Source: Apostichopus japonicus
Taxonomy: Eukaryota; Echinodermata; Holothuroidea; Aspidochirotida; Stichopodidae
Direction of reading: 5' to 3'
Assembly: GCF_037975245.1 (NCBI RefSeq)
Contig: NC_092579.1
Location: 17,200,178 to 17,264,177, forward strand
Length of the DNA stretch: 64,000 nt
The notes below the pieces were generated by a model. The model did no database searches. It worked only from the letters and a program-made list of their open reading frames with translations, and was not told the origin of the DNA. Numbering within the stretch: the first letter of the stretch is position 1; the number at the start of each line of letters is the position of its first letter. Below are positions 11,719 to 26,756 of the stretch, in pieces. The translations under genes were made by a program, and so were the position numbers.

Positions 11719-12240
11719 CTGAAAGAGGATAGAGAGAGGACAAGCAGAACGGGTTGGTTCGTGAGGAGATAGATGATGCAAGTCTCACGTTGAATGGAAG
11801 AGTCTAAAAAACATATTAATATATATATATTTTATTATATATGCAATCAATTTAATATGTATCTGAACAAGATTTGAATGCTAGTACCTGTCTGTTGATG
11901 TTTCATGCTACGATGTATTAGCTAGGGGCAAATTTTTTACGGATTTTGACTGGTTGTCCATCTGACAACCCGGCCTAATAGTTTATATGTCGAGAAAATT
12001 ATAAAAATATCAAAATAAGAATCACTAATATATTCACTTTAGGAGAGATTGATTAGACCATTGATTAGATTAGATTAATTAAAACTGATTGGTTGGAATT
12101 AAACAGGACTATATCTGAGCCTTATGATGTTTTGATTTATATATTTGATTATTGATTCCTAGAGCTGCAGTATGATGTGTCAACTGTTTTTAACAAATAG
12201 TTCTTATTTTTCAAATTGGGGGCCTGGGGGGATGTGGGGT
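11719..12240. other. Start of the 12.6-kb kinase intron, no feature seen
   Basis: AT-rich sequence with a short TA repeat at about 11817-11840. No repeat unit of the adjoining satellite is recognisable before about 12240. Confidence 0.5.
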
Positions 12241-14930
12241 GGGGAAATACATTATCAATGAATTTGGACAAAAAAAATCTAAGATGCCAATCAGGATGCT
12301 CATTATGGATTCCAAGGGCTCAGGTAAACTCTTCAATGAAGTGGCAGGGTTTGGGATTGAAAGTGTTTCACATACTAAAACGATTTCAAAATGTTTCCTT
12401 GTGTTTTATTTCAAATTGTGAATGTTCTGATTTTGGCCAAAAATGAGAAATAAAATCTTAATGCTTTGGCCAGACAAAATCATTAAATTTTGAAAAAAAA
12501 AAAAAATACTCTTCAATGAAGGTAAGTGTTGGTCTATGGAACACTAATAAAATGATTTTCAAATGTGTCTTTGTACTTTCTTTAAATTGAGAACGAATAA
12601 TCTCATTATAGCTTAATAAGAAGGACACTCTCTATACAGTGTAGAAAAAACTAAAAAAAAATGGCCAAAAAAAGAAGAGAATTGATAAGGCTATAAGCCA
12701 TACAAAATCCCAAAAATTTTGACCAAAAAAAAAAGTTCTCAAATGCCAGTCGGGATGCTCATTATGGATTCCCAGAGCCCAGATATGCTTCTCTCTGAAG
12801 TTAAAAGTGGTAGCCTATGGAATTTTTAGCCTATTAAAATGATTCTCAAAATGTTTCACTATAAATTCCCTCAAATTGAGAATGAATAATATCACTGTTG
12901 CTTTATAAGAAGGACACCCTCTATCTAATGCATATGTGTAGGAAGTACTAATATAAGGTCATGATTTTGGCCCCCAAAAAATAAACTCCTTAGGCTATAT
13001 AGCCATACAAATTCATTAAATTTGGACCAAAAAAAAAAAAAAGTTCTCAAATGCCAGTCAGGATGCTCATTATAGATACCAAGGGCCCTGTTATGCTTCT
13101 CTCTGAAGTTAAAAGTGGAAGTCTATGAAATTTTTAGCCTATTAAAATGATTCTCAAAATGTTTCATTATAAATTCTCTCAAATTGAGAATGAATAATAT
13201 CACTGTTGCTTTATAAGAAGGACACTCTCTATCTAATGCATATGCATAAAAAGAACTATAAAGGTCATGATTTTGGCCCCCAAAAAAAGAAACTCATAAG
13301 GCTATAGCCATACAAAATCATTAAATTTTGGAAACAAAAAAAAGTTCTCAAATGCCAGTCGGGATGCTCATTATTGATTCCCAGAGCCCAGATATGCTTC
13401 TCTCTGAAGTTAAAAGTGGTAGTTTATGGAATCTTTAGCCTATTAAAATGATTCTCAAAATGTTTCATTATAAATTCTCTCAAATTGAGAATGAATAATA
13501 TCACTGTTGCTTTATAAGAAGGACACCCTCTATCTAATGCATATGCATAAAAAGAACTATAAAGGTCATGATTTTGGCCCCCAAAAAAAGAAACTCATAA
13601 GGCTATAGCCATACAAAATCATTAAATTTTGGAAACACAAAAAAGTTCTCAAATGCCAGTCGGGATGCTCATTATGGATTCCCAGAGCCCAGACATGCTT
13701 CTCTCTGAAGTTAAAAGTGGTAGTTTATGGAATCTTCAGCCTATTAAAATGATTCTCAAAATGTTTCATTATAAATTCTCTCAAATTGTGAATGAATAAT
13801 ATCATTGTTGCGTAATAAGAAGGACACCCTCCATCCAATGCATATGTGTGGAAAGAACTAAAAGGGTCGTGATTTTTACCCCCCCCCCCCCTCCCCAAAG
13901 TAAGGCTTTGGCCATACAAACTCAATAAATTCAGACAAAAAAAAGTTCTCAATGCCAGTCAGGATGCTCATTATGGATACCCAGAGCCCAGACATGCTTC
14001 TCTCTGAAGTTAAAAGTGGTAGCATATGGAATTTTTAGCCTATTAAAATGATTCTCAAAATGTTTCATTATAAATTCTCTCAAATTGAGAATGAATAATA
14101 TCATTGTTGCTTAATCAGAAGGACACCCTCCATCCAATGCATATGTGTGGAAAGAACTAAAAGGGTCGTGATTTTTACCCCCCCCCCCCTCCCCAAAGTA
14201 AGGCTTTGGCCATACAAACTCAATAAATTCAGACAAAAAAAGTTCTCAATGCCAGTCAGGATACCAAGAGCCCAGATATGCTTCTCTCTGAAGTTAAAAG
14301 TGGTAGCATATGGCATTTTTAGCATATTAAAATGATTCTCAAAATGTTTCATTATAAATTCTCTCAAATTGAGAATAATATCATTGTTGCTTAATAAGAA
14401 CGACACCCTCTATCTAATGCACATGTGTGGAAAGAATTAAATAGGTCATGATGTGGGCCATATGGCTGCAAATTTAGTGAATTTGGAGAACGAAAGTTCT
14501 CAATTGACAGTCAGGATGCTCCCTATGTTTTCATACAGAGCTCAGAAATATGCTTTACTATGCAGTTTCTATGTTTTTTTAGAATTTCTTTCAAGGTGGG
14601 AATGGTTCTTCTCATTCCATCTATTTTTGTAAAATTAAATGAAATTAGAAAATCAGAAATTTGCTTTTCTATCCAGATAAAAGTGGTTGTCTATGGAATT
14701 TTAAGCCTCATGATATCATAACAATTTTCAAAGTGTTTTAGAATAACCTTCTTTTAACCTGGGAATGAATAATACATTATTACATAATTCAAAAAGACAC
14801 CCTCCATCCTATGCATATACTTAAAAGGTCATGATTATGGTAAAATATAGAGTTATTTTTAAAGGGTTAAAAATTCCCAATAAACCACTTTAAACTGATC
14901 CTAGACAAGCATATCTGGTAACTCATAATG
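12240..14930 (+). repeat. ~300-bp satellite, left (forward) arm of a palindromic array, 8 copies
   Basis: Units recur at about 12283, 12746, 13050, 13357, 13651, 13958, 14250 and 14508, each containing atgccagtcaggatgctcat, then a cttctctctgaagttaaaag segment, aaaatgattctcaaaatgtt, gaatgaataatatcattgtt and aaggacaccctc. Spacing is mostly 292-307 bp. Each unit carries a homopolymer A run. Some units have a poly-C run (13879-13890, 14178-14187). Confidence 0.93.
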
Positions 14931-15440
14931 AGCATTCTATCTGACATTTGAAAGGGTTTTTTTTTTCGACTGAATTTAGGGTTCTATTTATTATTGTTTA
15001 GCATTGGGTGTTTATTACTATCTGTTTTAGGCTTTTACAATAATTGTCTTACTGTATTATTGTTTCTCATACTTATTTAAATTTATAAACATAGACTATG
15101 ATTTAATCTTTTATGCATTTTGTTAAGTTTTTAAAATTATTTTACTATTTACATACTTCTGAAGTTGTTTTGGACTGAATGCGTTCAGGTTGTATTTTTT
15201 TATTATCGTTTAGTACAAGTGTTTTTTATATTGTTGGGCTTTTACATTTTATGCCTTATTGGTTCTATATATTTAATATTTAGGTTTTTGTTACTATTTG
15301 TTTTTAGGTTTTACATTTGCAAAGCGCTTTGAGCAGTGTTGCTGATTATGTGCTTAAAATATTACTTATTATTATTAATATTATTGACTGATGAATTTTT
15401 TGTCTTAGCTTTTTCATTCTTTCCAAAACTATGGTTAGGA
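14931..15440. other. Central spacer of the palindromic satellite, with SINE/LINE-tail-like sequence
   Basis: This stretch separates the forward arm from the reverse arm. At about 15314-15390 it holds gcaaagcgctttgag followed by TTATTATTATTAATATTATT-type simple sequence. The gcgctttgag core resembles the 3' part of the tRNA-type SINE at 21.2-23.9 kb, but in the opposite orientation. No coding sequence was seen. Confidence 0.6.
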
Positions 15441-18400
15441 TGGAAGTTGTCCTACTGCATTAAGTTCAAATAATATGCTACATTCTCAATTTGAAAGGAA
15501 GTGAAATGAAACATTCTGATAATTATTTTAATATTTAGAGGTTTAAACAGTCCATAGAAATCAACTATTAGTTTCAGTATACTGGCAAAATGACTGGCAT
15601 TTGAGTACCTTTGTTGATTTTTGCATGGCTGAAACCTAATGATTTTTTTGTGGCAAATCATGTCTTCCTGTTTTTCCCACAAGCAACAATGATATCATAA
15701 ATTCCTAATTTGAAAGAAGTTATAACAAAACATTTTAAAAATCATTTTAATATTTAGCGGCTCTAAGTTCCATAGACTAACTATTTAACTTGGAATCCAT
15801 AATGAACATCCTGACTGGCATTTGAGAACTTTCTATTTTTTTGGGTCCATATTTAACAGTTTTGTAGGCTGAAACCTTATAATTTTGTTTTATTTTTTGG
15901 CCCAAAAAATGACCTTTTTAAGTTGAGGGTATCCTTCTGAATTAAGCAACAATTATATCAATTCCTAATTTGAAAGAAGTTATAATAAAACATTTTAAAA
16001 CATCATTTTAATATTTAGAGGCTTTTGGTTCCATAGACTAACACTTTAACATCAGAACTTTCTATTTTTGTTTGTCCAACTTTAAGTTTTGTTACTCTAA
16101 AACCACAAAATTATTTTAATATTATAAGAGGCCTAGCTCTGAGAATCCATAATGAGCATCCTGACTGGCATTTGAGAAATTGTTATTTGGTCCAAATTAA
16201 ATAAGTTTGTAAAATTAAATTTAAATTAGCTAAGTTATGATTTTCTTTAGCTAAACCATGACCTTTATAAGTATTTCCACCATGATGCATAGGATGGTGT
16301 GTGTCTTTCTGAATTAAGCAACAATCATATAATACAATCCAAATTTGAAAGAAATTATTATGACAAATTTTGAAAATCATTTTATGCACATTTCTGAGCT
16401 TTGAGATGCCATTATTAGTATCCTTACTTCTGTCCAAATTGAATGATTTTTGATAATATTTGAAAACAATCATGACCTTTTAAGGCCTTTCCAAAATTAC
16501 GCATAGGGTGGAGGGTGTCCTTCAGCAAAAAGCAACAATGGCATTTAAAAACTTCTGCCAAATTGAAAGTTTTGTAGGGCCATATATAGCCTATGACTTT
16601 TTTTTTAATTCTTTAGCAAAAATCATGACTGTTTTAATTCTTTCCAAAATTATGCATAGAATGTCTTTTATTCTCAATTATCAGGTCTGGATGCTCTTTA
16701 TGGATTCCTAGAGCCCTGGTTTGCATTTGTTTTAGTGGTAGTCCCTAATTATCAAAATGATTTCATATAACACAAAATCATTCAATTTAGATTCTCAGCA
16801 TCAAGAATTTTAGGCTTTTCTCTGAAGCTAAAAGTCGCATGTTAAGAGGGTTAAAACTCTATTTTTTGCTGTGGCTAAAATTCTGACCTTTTTTTAATTC
16901 TTTCTAATATTATACCTAGATTGGAAGTTGTCATTCTGATTTAAGTTATTATTACTTCTGAATTATTACTTCTGACTTATTACGTCTGAGTACTTATTAC
17001 TTCTGAGTTATTATTACTTCTGAATTAAGTAATATAATCAGTTCCCACATTGATAAAAGTTATAGCCATTTTTTGTAAAATCACTTTAATTTTTAGAGGG
17101 TAAAACTTCTAAAGACTACCACCTTAAACTCCATTTTTTTTTCTGTGGCTACAATCATGACCTATTTTTAATTCTTTCTAATATTATACCTAGATTGAAA
17201 GTTGTCATTCTGAATTAAGTTAAATGAATATGATCTGTTCCTACCTTGAAAGAAGTTATAGACATTTTTATAGACATGTTATAGACATCTAAAATGATTT
17301 GATCCCAATTATTTATTATGTAATAGCCTTGTGATTCAATTTGTTTTTGGCCACACTCATTTTATCTTTTCATTTTAACTCAATACATGTTTCTGCATTT
17401 GAAAACTTTCGTTTTGGTCCAAATTTAATGATTTTGTAAGGCTAAAACCTTATGATTTTTTTCATTTTTGGCCAAAGTCATGACCATTTAAGTTTTTTTT
17501 CCACAATTACACATAAAATGGAGGGTTTCCTTCTGTGTTAGGCAACAATGGACACAATCAATTCCAAATTTGAAAGAAGTTATAGGAAAATATGTTAAAA
17601 ATCATTATAAATATTTAGAGGCTTTAAGTTCCATAGACTAACACTTTTTACTTCAGAGAAAAGCATATTTCTGGTCTCTGGGAATCCATAATGAGCATCC
17701 TGACTGGCATATGAGAACCTTTTTATACTTGTCCCAATTTAATGTTTTGTATTGCTAAAACTTAATGATTTTTGTTTTACTTTTTACCAAAATCATGACC
17801 TTTTAAGTTGTTCCACAAATATATGCATATGATTTAGGGTGTCCTCCTAAATTCAGCAACAATGATATAATTCATTCCCAATGTAATAGAAGTTATGAAA
17901 AACATTTTGAAAATCATTTTAATAAGCATAAAATTCCATACATTACCACTTTTAACCTTCAGAGAAAAGTATGTTTCCAAGCTCGGAGAATCAGTAATGA
18001 GCATCCTGACTGGCATTTGAGAACATTTTGTTTGTTCAAGTTAATTGATTTAGTAAGACTATTCATATAGCCTTACAAATTTTTAAATTTTCCACCAAAA
18101 CAAAATATCATGACCATTTTCATTCTTTCCACAATGATGCGTAAGAGACAAAGGCTGTCCCTCCTAAAGTAAGCAACAATGATATAATACATTCCCAATG
18201 TGAAAGAAGTAATTATGAAACATTTTGAAAATCATTTTAATAAGCAAAAAAATCCATACACTACCACTTTTAACTTCAGAGAATAACATATTTTTGAGCT
18301 CTGGGAATCCATAATGAGCATCCTTCCTGGCATTTGAGAACTTTTTTTTTGTCCAAAATTTAACAGTTTTGTAAGGCCTTGTAAGCCTTACAAGTTTTTT

Positions 18401-20760
18401 TTGGCCGCCAAAATCATGACCTTTAAGTTTTTCCACAATAATGCATAGGATGGCGGTGTCCTTCTGTATAAAGCAACAATGATATAATACATTCCCAGTA
18501 ATTATGAAACATTTTGAAAATCATTTTAATAAGCGTAAAAATCCATACACTACCACTTTTAACTTCAGAGAAAAGTATGTTTCCAAGCTCTGGTTCCGTC
18601 ATGGGCATCCTGAGTGGCATTGGAGAACTCGTTGAGTCTTTGGCCCCAATTTAGATATCATGAACAGTTTAATTCTTTCCACGGTGATGCATTAGATGGA
18701 AGGTGTCCTTCTGAGGGAAGCAATATGATATAAAACATTCCCAATGTGAAAGGAATTTTTAGAAACATTTTGAAAATCATTTTAATAAGCATAAAAATCC
18801 ATACACTACCACTTTTAACTTCAGAGAATAGCATATTTTTGAGCTCTGGGAATCCATAATGAGCATCCTGACTGGCATTTGAGAACTTTTTTTTTTGTCC
18901 AAAATTTAACAGTTTTGTAAGGCCTTGTAAACCTTACAAGTTTTTTTTTTTTTGGCGGCCAAAATCATGACCTTGAAGTTTTTTCCACAATAATGCATAG
19001 GATGGAGGGTGTCCTTCTGTATAAAGCAACAATGATATTATACATTCCCAATGTGAAAGAAGTTATAATGAAACATTTTGAAAATCATTTCAATAAGCAT
19101 AAAAATCCATAGACTAAACACATTTTAACTTCAAAAAGAAGCATATTTCTGAGCTCTGGGAATCCATAATGAGCATCCTGACTGGCATTTGAGAACTTTC
19201 TTTTTTTTGTCCAAAATTTAACAGTTTTGTAAGGCTAACACCTAACAAGTTTTTTTTGGTGGCCAAAATCATGACCTTTTTAGTTCTTTCCACACATATG
19301 CATTAGATAGAGGGTGTCCTTCTGAATTAAGCAACAATAATATCATACATTCCCAATGTGAAAGAAGTTATAATGAAACATTTTAAAAATCATTTCAATA
19401 AGCATAATAATCCATAGAATAACACATTTTAACTTCAGAGAGAAGCATATTTCTGAGCTCTGTGAATCTATAATGAGCATCCTGACTGGCATTTGAGAAC
19501 TTTTTTTTAGTCCAAATTTAATGAATTTGTATGGCTATAAACCTTATGAGTTTTTTTTTTGTTGGCCAAAATCATGACCTTTTAAGTTCTTTCTACACAT
19601 ATGCATTAGATAGAGGGTGTCCTTTTGAATTAAGCAACAGTGATATCATACATTCCCAATGTGAAAGAAGTTATGATAAAACATTTTGAAAATCATTTTA
19701 AAGCATAAAAATCCATAGACTAACACATTTTAACTTCAGAGAGAAGCATATTTCTGAGCTCTGGGAATCTATAGTGAGCATCCTGACTGGCATTTGAGAA
19801 CTTTCTATTTTTGTTTGTCCAAATTTAACAATTTTGTAGTGCTAAAACCTTACAATTTTTTTGCCAAAAATCATGACCTTTTTAAGTTTACCTACAATTA
19901 TACATTAGAAAGAAGGTGTCCTTCTGAATTAAGCAACAATGATATCACCAATTCCTAATTTGAAAGAAGTTATAATAAAACATTTTGAAAATCATTTCAA
20001 TAAGCATAAAAATACATAGACTAACACATTTTAACTTCAGAGAGAAGGATATTTCTGAGCTATGGGAATCTATAATGAGCATTCTGACTGGCATTTGAGA
20101 ACCTTTTTTTGTCCAAATTTTAACAATTTTGTAGGGCTAAAGCCTTATAATTTTGTTTATTTTTTTGCCAAAAATCATGACCTTTTTAAGTTTTACCACA
20201 ATTATACATAAAATAGAGGGTGTCCTTCTAAATTAAACAACAATGATATAATCAATTCCTAATTTAAAAGAAGTTATAACAAAACATTTTAAAAATCATG
20301 CTTTAAGTTCCAAAGACTAACACATTTCAGAAGAAAAGCATATTTCTGAGCTCTAGGAATCCATAATGAGCATCCTGACTGGCATTTGAGAACTTTCTAT
20401 ATCTTTTTGTTCAAATTAAACAATTTTGTAAGGCTAAAACCTTATAATTTTGTTTTATATTTTGCCAAAACTAATTGACCTTTTAGGTTTTTCCACAATT
20501 ATGCATCATATAGAGGGTGTCCTTCTAAATTAGGCATCTATGATATAATCAATTCCAAATATGAAAGAGATATAATAAAACATTTTAAAAATCATTTAAA
20601 TATTTAAAGGCTTTAAGTTCCATAGACTAACACATTTCAGAAGAAAAGCATATTTCTGAGCTCTAGGAATCCATAATGAGCATCCTGACTAGCATTTGAG
20701 AACTTTCTTTTTTGTTTGTCCCAATTTAACAATTTAAAGTTACAGTAGGTATATCTGAGC
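15440..20760 (-). repeat. ~300-bp satellite, right (reverse-complement) arm, about 15 or more copies
   Basis: The same unit as 12.2-14.9 kb appears reverse-complemented: gagcatcctgactggcattt recurs at about 15803, 16150, 17690, 18000, 18310, 18605, 18860, 19160, 19470, 19780, 20075, 20365 and 20680, mostly 290-310 bp apart. Further eroded copies lie between 15.5 and 17.6 kb. Units from 17.7 to 20.7 kb are more alike than those near the centre. One unit near 16683 is in forward orientation. Confidence 0.92.
16938..17035. repeat. Short degenerate TTATTACTTCTGA-type repeat
   Basis: ttattacttctga and near copies recur about five times within the satellite arm, a local slippage product. Confidence 0.75.
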
Positions 20761-21239
20761 TTTTGAAATCAATATTTTAGCACCCTGACTTAATATTTGA
20801 GTCCTTTATTAAAAACCTTCCATATAATTATTGTAAGTCTTTAGTCATTATGAATTTTTTTCTAGAATCACAATTTTTTTAAATTGTTCCCAAAGTGATG
20901 CATAGGATGCCCTGTTGATTATAAAAATGCAAAGGGTTCAAATAAATTCAGTGTTTTTAAAGCTATATCATAATTTGAGGCTTAATATTTCATAGAACCC
21001 CACTTTTAACTCAAGAATAAACCAGACCCTAGTTTGGTGGGAATTCCTAGTTCCTAAACTGTTTAACTTTTGCTAAATTTAAGGTTTGCATAACCTGTCA
21101 TAATTTTTTCAATTTTCAGCAACAAAGCACAAATTCCTCTTGCTTAAAAAAAAACATGCCATCATTTGATGATGACGTTATATTGCCCCTAATGTTAATT
21201 ATTATGACCAAAAAATAAAAAATAAATAAAAAAATAAAA
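20761..21239. other. Spacer between the two intronic arrays
   Basis: AT-rich sequence, weakly satellite-like at its left end. It finishes in an A/T simple-repeat tract (about 21203-21255) that lies at the 3' (tail) side of the first - strand SINE unit. Confidence 0.5.
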
Positions 21240-23936
21240 AAGTAATAATAATATTTCACTTATATATAGCACTTATACCAGCAATAGGTCTCAAAGCGCT
21301 TTACAGAAGATATGTTACCCCTGGTCAACGATAACCTGTCCCAGAGACAATCCCTCCAGGCGGCTGCAGTTATATACTGCGCCCAATGACAAGTTACCTC
21401 ACAGGTACCCATTTAACCCCTGGGTGGAGAGAGGCAATTGAGATAAAGCATCTTGCCCAAGGACACAAGGTAATGGACTAGGCAGGAGTCGAACCAGCAA
21501 TCCTTGGATCACAAGTCCGACGCCTTAGCCAATCGTCCAGAACACTCTCTAAGGTTTTGAACATGCAGGTTTTAAAACAGACCCACAGAATATTTCACTT
21601 TTATAGTGCTTTTACCAGCAATAGGTCTCAAAGCGCTTTACAGAAGATATGTTACCCCTGGTCAACGATAACCTGTCCCAGAGACAATCCCTCCAGGCGG
21701 CTGCAGTTATATACTGCGCCCAATGACAAGTTACCTCACAGGTACCCATTTAACCCCTGGGTGGAGAGAGGCAATTGAGATAAAGCATCTTGCCCAAGGA
21801 CACAAGGTAATGGACTAGGCAGGAGTCGAACCAGCAATCCTTGGGTCACAAGTCCGACGCCTTAGCCAATTGTCCACAACACTCTCTAAGGTTTTGAACA
21901 CGCAGGTTTTAAAACAGACCCACAGAATATTTCACTTTTATAGCGCTTTTACCAGCAATAGGTCTCAAAGTGCTTTACAGAAGATATGTAACCCCTGGTC
22001 AACGATAACCTGTCCCAGAGACAATCCCTCTAGGCGGCTGCAGTTATATACTGCGCCCAATGACAAGTTACCTCACAGGTACCCATTTAACCCCTGGGTG
22101 GAGAGAGGCAATTGAGATAAAGCATCTTGCCCAAGGACACAAGGTAATGGACTAGGCAGGAGTCGAACCAGCAATCCTTGGATCACAAGTCCGACGCCTT
22201 AGCCAATTGTCCACAACACTCTCTAAGGTTTTGAACACGCAGGTTTTAAAACAGACCCACAGAATATCAGTTTTATAGCGCTTTTACCAGCAATAGGTCT
22301 CAAAGCGCTTTACAGAAGATATGTTACCCCTGGTCAACGATAACCTGTCCCAGAGACAATCCCTCTAGGCGGCTGCAGTTATATACTGCACCCAATGACA
22401 AGTTACCTCACAGGTACCCATTTAACCCCTGGGTGGAGAGAGGCAATTGAGATAAAGCATCTTGCCCAAGGACACAAGGTAATGGACTAGGCAGGAGTCG
22501 AACCAGCAATCCTTGGATCACAAGTCCGACGCCTTAGCCAATTGTCCACAACACTCTCTAAGGTTTTGAACACGCAGGTTTTAAAACAGACCCACAGAAT
22601 ATCAGTTTTATAGCGCTTTTACCAGCAATAGGTCTCAAAGCGCTTTACAGAAGATATGTTACCCCTGGTCAACGATAACCTGTCCCAGAGACAATCCCTC
22701 CAGGCGGCTGCAGTTATATACTGCGCCCAATGACAAGTTACCTCACAGGTACCCATTTAACCCCTGGGTGGAGAGAGGCAATTGAGATAAAGCATCTTGC
22801 CCAAGGACACAAGGTAATGGACTAGGCAGGAGTCGAACCAGCAATCCTTGGGTCACAAGTCCTACGCCTTAGCCAATTGTCCACAACGCTCTCTAAGGTT
22901 TTGAACACGCAGGTTTTAAAACAGACCCACAGAATATTTCACTTTTATAGCGCTTTTACCAGCAGTAGGTCTCAAAGCGCTTTACAGAAGATATGTTACC
23001 CTTGGTCAACGATAACCTGTCCCAGAGACAATCCCTCCAGGCGGCTGCAGTTATATACTGCGCCCAATGACAAGTTACCTCACAGGTACCCATTTAACCC
23101 CTGGGTGGAGAGAGGCAATTGAGATAAAGCATCTTGCCCAAGGACACAAGGTAATGGACTAGGCAGGAGTCAAACCAGCAATCCTTGGATCACAAGTCCG
23201 ACGCCTTAGCCAATTGTCCACAACACTCTCTAAGGTTTTGAACACGCAGGTTTTAAAACAGACCCACAGAATATCAGTTTTATAGCGCTTTTACCAGCAA
23301 TAGGTCTCAAAGCGCTTTACAGAAGATATGTTACCCCTGGTCAACGATAACCTGTCCCAGAGACAATCCCTCCAGACGGCTGCAGTTATATACTGCGCCC
23401 AATGACAAGTTACCTCACAGGTACCCATTTAACCCCTGGGTGGAGAGAGGCAATTGAGATAAAGCATCTTGCCCAAGGACACAAGGTAATGGACTAGGCA
23501 GGAGTCGAACCAGCAATCCTTGGATCACAAGTCCGACGCCTTAGCCAATTGTCCACAACACTCTCTAAGGTTTTGAACACGCAGGTTTTAAAACAGACCC
23601 ACAGAATATCAGTTTTATAGCGCTTTTACCAGCAATAGGTCTCAAAGCGCTTTACAGAAGATATGTTACCCCTGGTCAACGATAACCTGTCCCAGAGATA
23701 ATCCCTCCAGGCGGCTGCAGTTATATACTGCGCCCAATGACAAGTTACCTCACAGGTACCCATTTAACCCCTGGGTGGAGAGAGGCAATTGAGATAAAGC
23801 ATCTTGCCCAAGGACACAACGTAATGGACTAGGCAGGAGTTGAACCAGCAATCCTTGGATCACAAGTCCGATGCCTTAGCCAATTGTCCACAACACTCTC
23901 TAAGGTTTTGAACACGCAGGTTTTGAAACAGACCCA
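21240..23936 (-). repeat. Eight-unit tandem array of a tRNA-derived SINE (~336-bp unit)
   Basis: The core ggtctcaaagcgctttacag recurs at about 21287, 21624, 21961, 22296, 22631, 22969, 23303 and 23639 (spacing 334-338 bp), with only scattered single-base differences. On the - strand each unit begins with a tRNA-like head: TGGCTAAGGCGTCGG (A-box-like), an anticodon-stem-like GGACTTGTGATCC and a perfect B box GGTTCGACTCC. A body and a tail with agcgct follow. The anticodon-loop position would read TGT, resembling tRNA-Thr. Units are joined by a constant linker containing aacacgcaggttttaaaaca. Confidence 0.92.
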
Positions 23937-23969
23937 CAGTAACTGCTTTTACCACTTCTTTGCCATACT

Positions 23970-24267
23970 CAGGCGCGTAGCCAGGAATTTGCCAAGGGAG
24001 GGGCGAACCTGTAGGCAAACTATCAGAGCCAAATATGGCTCTGCAAACTATCTTAGCATAGTGCCATCACGAGTGGCATGAAGCGTACAAGAAAACTTTG
24101 GCCGAAAATGCCTCCCAGATCGCTGGAAATGGCACTTCCCAGGCCTTGTTAGTTGCATTTAAGCATTTTCTATTTTGAAATTACTAGGGATATCATAAAA
24201 ATATACAAAAAAAATATGCTCAAGGGGGGGCGGTCGCCACCTTGGCCCCCCCTTGGCTACGTGCCTG
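23970..24267. mobile_element. hAT-like MITE (298 bp)
   Basis: The ends are inverted: CAGGCGCGTAGCCAGG on the left and the complement CAGGCACGTAGCCAAG on the right. The interior shares the segment with gcgtacaagaaaa and ggcacttccc with the two elements at 43.8-44.9 kb, so it belongs to the same family. Flanks gccatact and gacatatg are only partly alike, a worn 8-bp target duplication at best. It ends 24 bp from the donor of a kinase exon. Confidence 0.8.
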
Positions 24268-24291
24268 GACATATGTATACACAACCTTTAC

Positions 24292-25085
<794 letters not shown>

Positions 25086-25209
25086 CTGTGAATACAACTT
25101 TTGCCCTCCAAGTTAGCCATCCCTGATGCTGCGTCTTCACTCATTTTAATCTTTTCGGGGACACTCAAGGTCTTGCTGTCATCTCGAAGCAACTTCAAAA
25201 GATCTCCTC
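25086..25209 (-). CDS. FES/FER-like kinase exon, subdomains V-VIb
   Basis: The acceptor TTTGCAG| is at 25210-25211 and the donor CACAG|GTAAAC. The 124-nt exon (phase 1 to 2) encodes GGDLLKLLRDDSKTL, SVPEKIKMSEDAASG and MANLEGKSCIHR. The final Arg codon is split, and the next exon supplies DLAARN, so the HRD motif is cut by an intron. The frame is intact. Confidence 0.9.

Positions 25210-26756
<1,547 letters not shown>

Noticed and set aside
16940-17040. Telomere-like or functional short repeat
   Set aside because: It is a degenerate local expansion inside satellite DNA, with no known motif.
13725-18620. Frames of 60-100 codons in the palindromic satellite
   Set aside because: Each is a shifted reading of the same ~300-bp satellite unit, with no conserved reading frame across copies.
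21240-23936. A functional tRNA gene cluster
   Set aside because: The head has A- and B-box-like sequences, but it is embedded in a longer SINE unit and I could not identify a matching acceptor stem. It is a tRNA-derived element.
21240-23936. CRISPR-like array
   Set aside because: Units are ~336 bp and homogeneous, with no short unique spacers, and the genome is a eukaryote.
21557-24081. Repeated frames of 65-81 codons
   Set aside because: They recur once per SINE unit in the array. The SINE is non-coding and its tRNA-like promoter is on the other strand.
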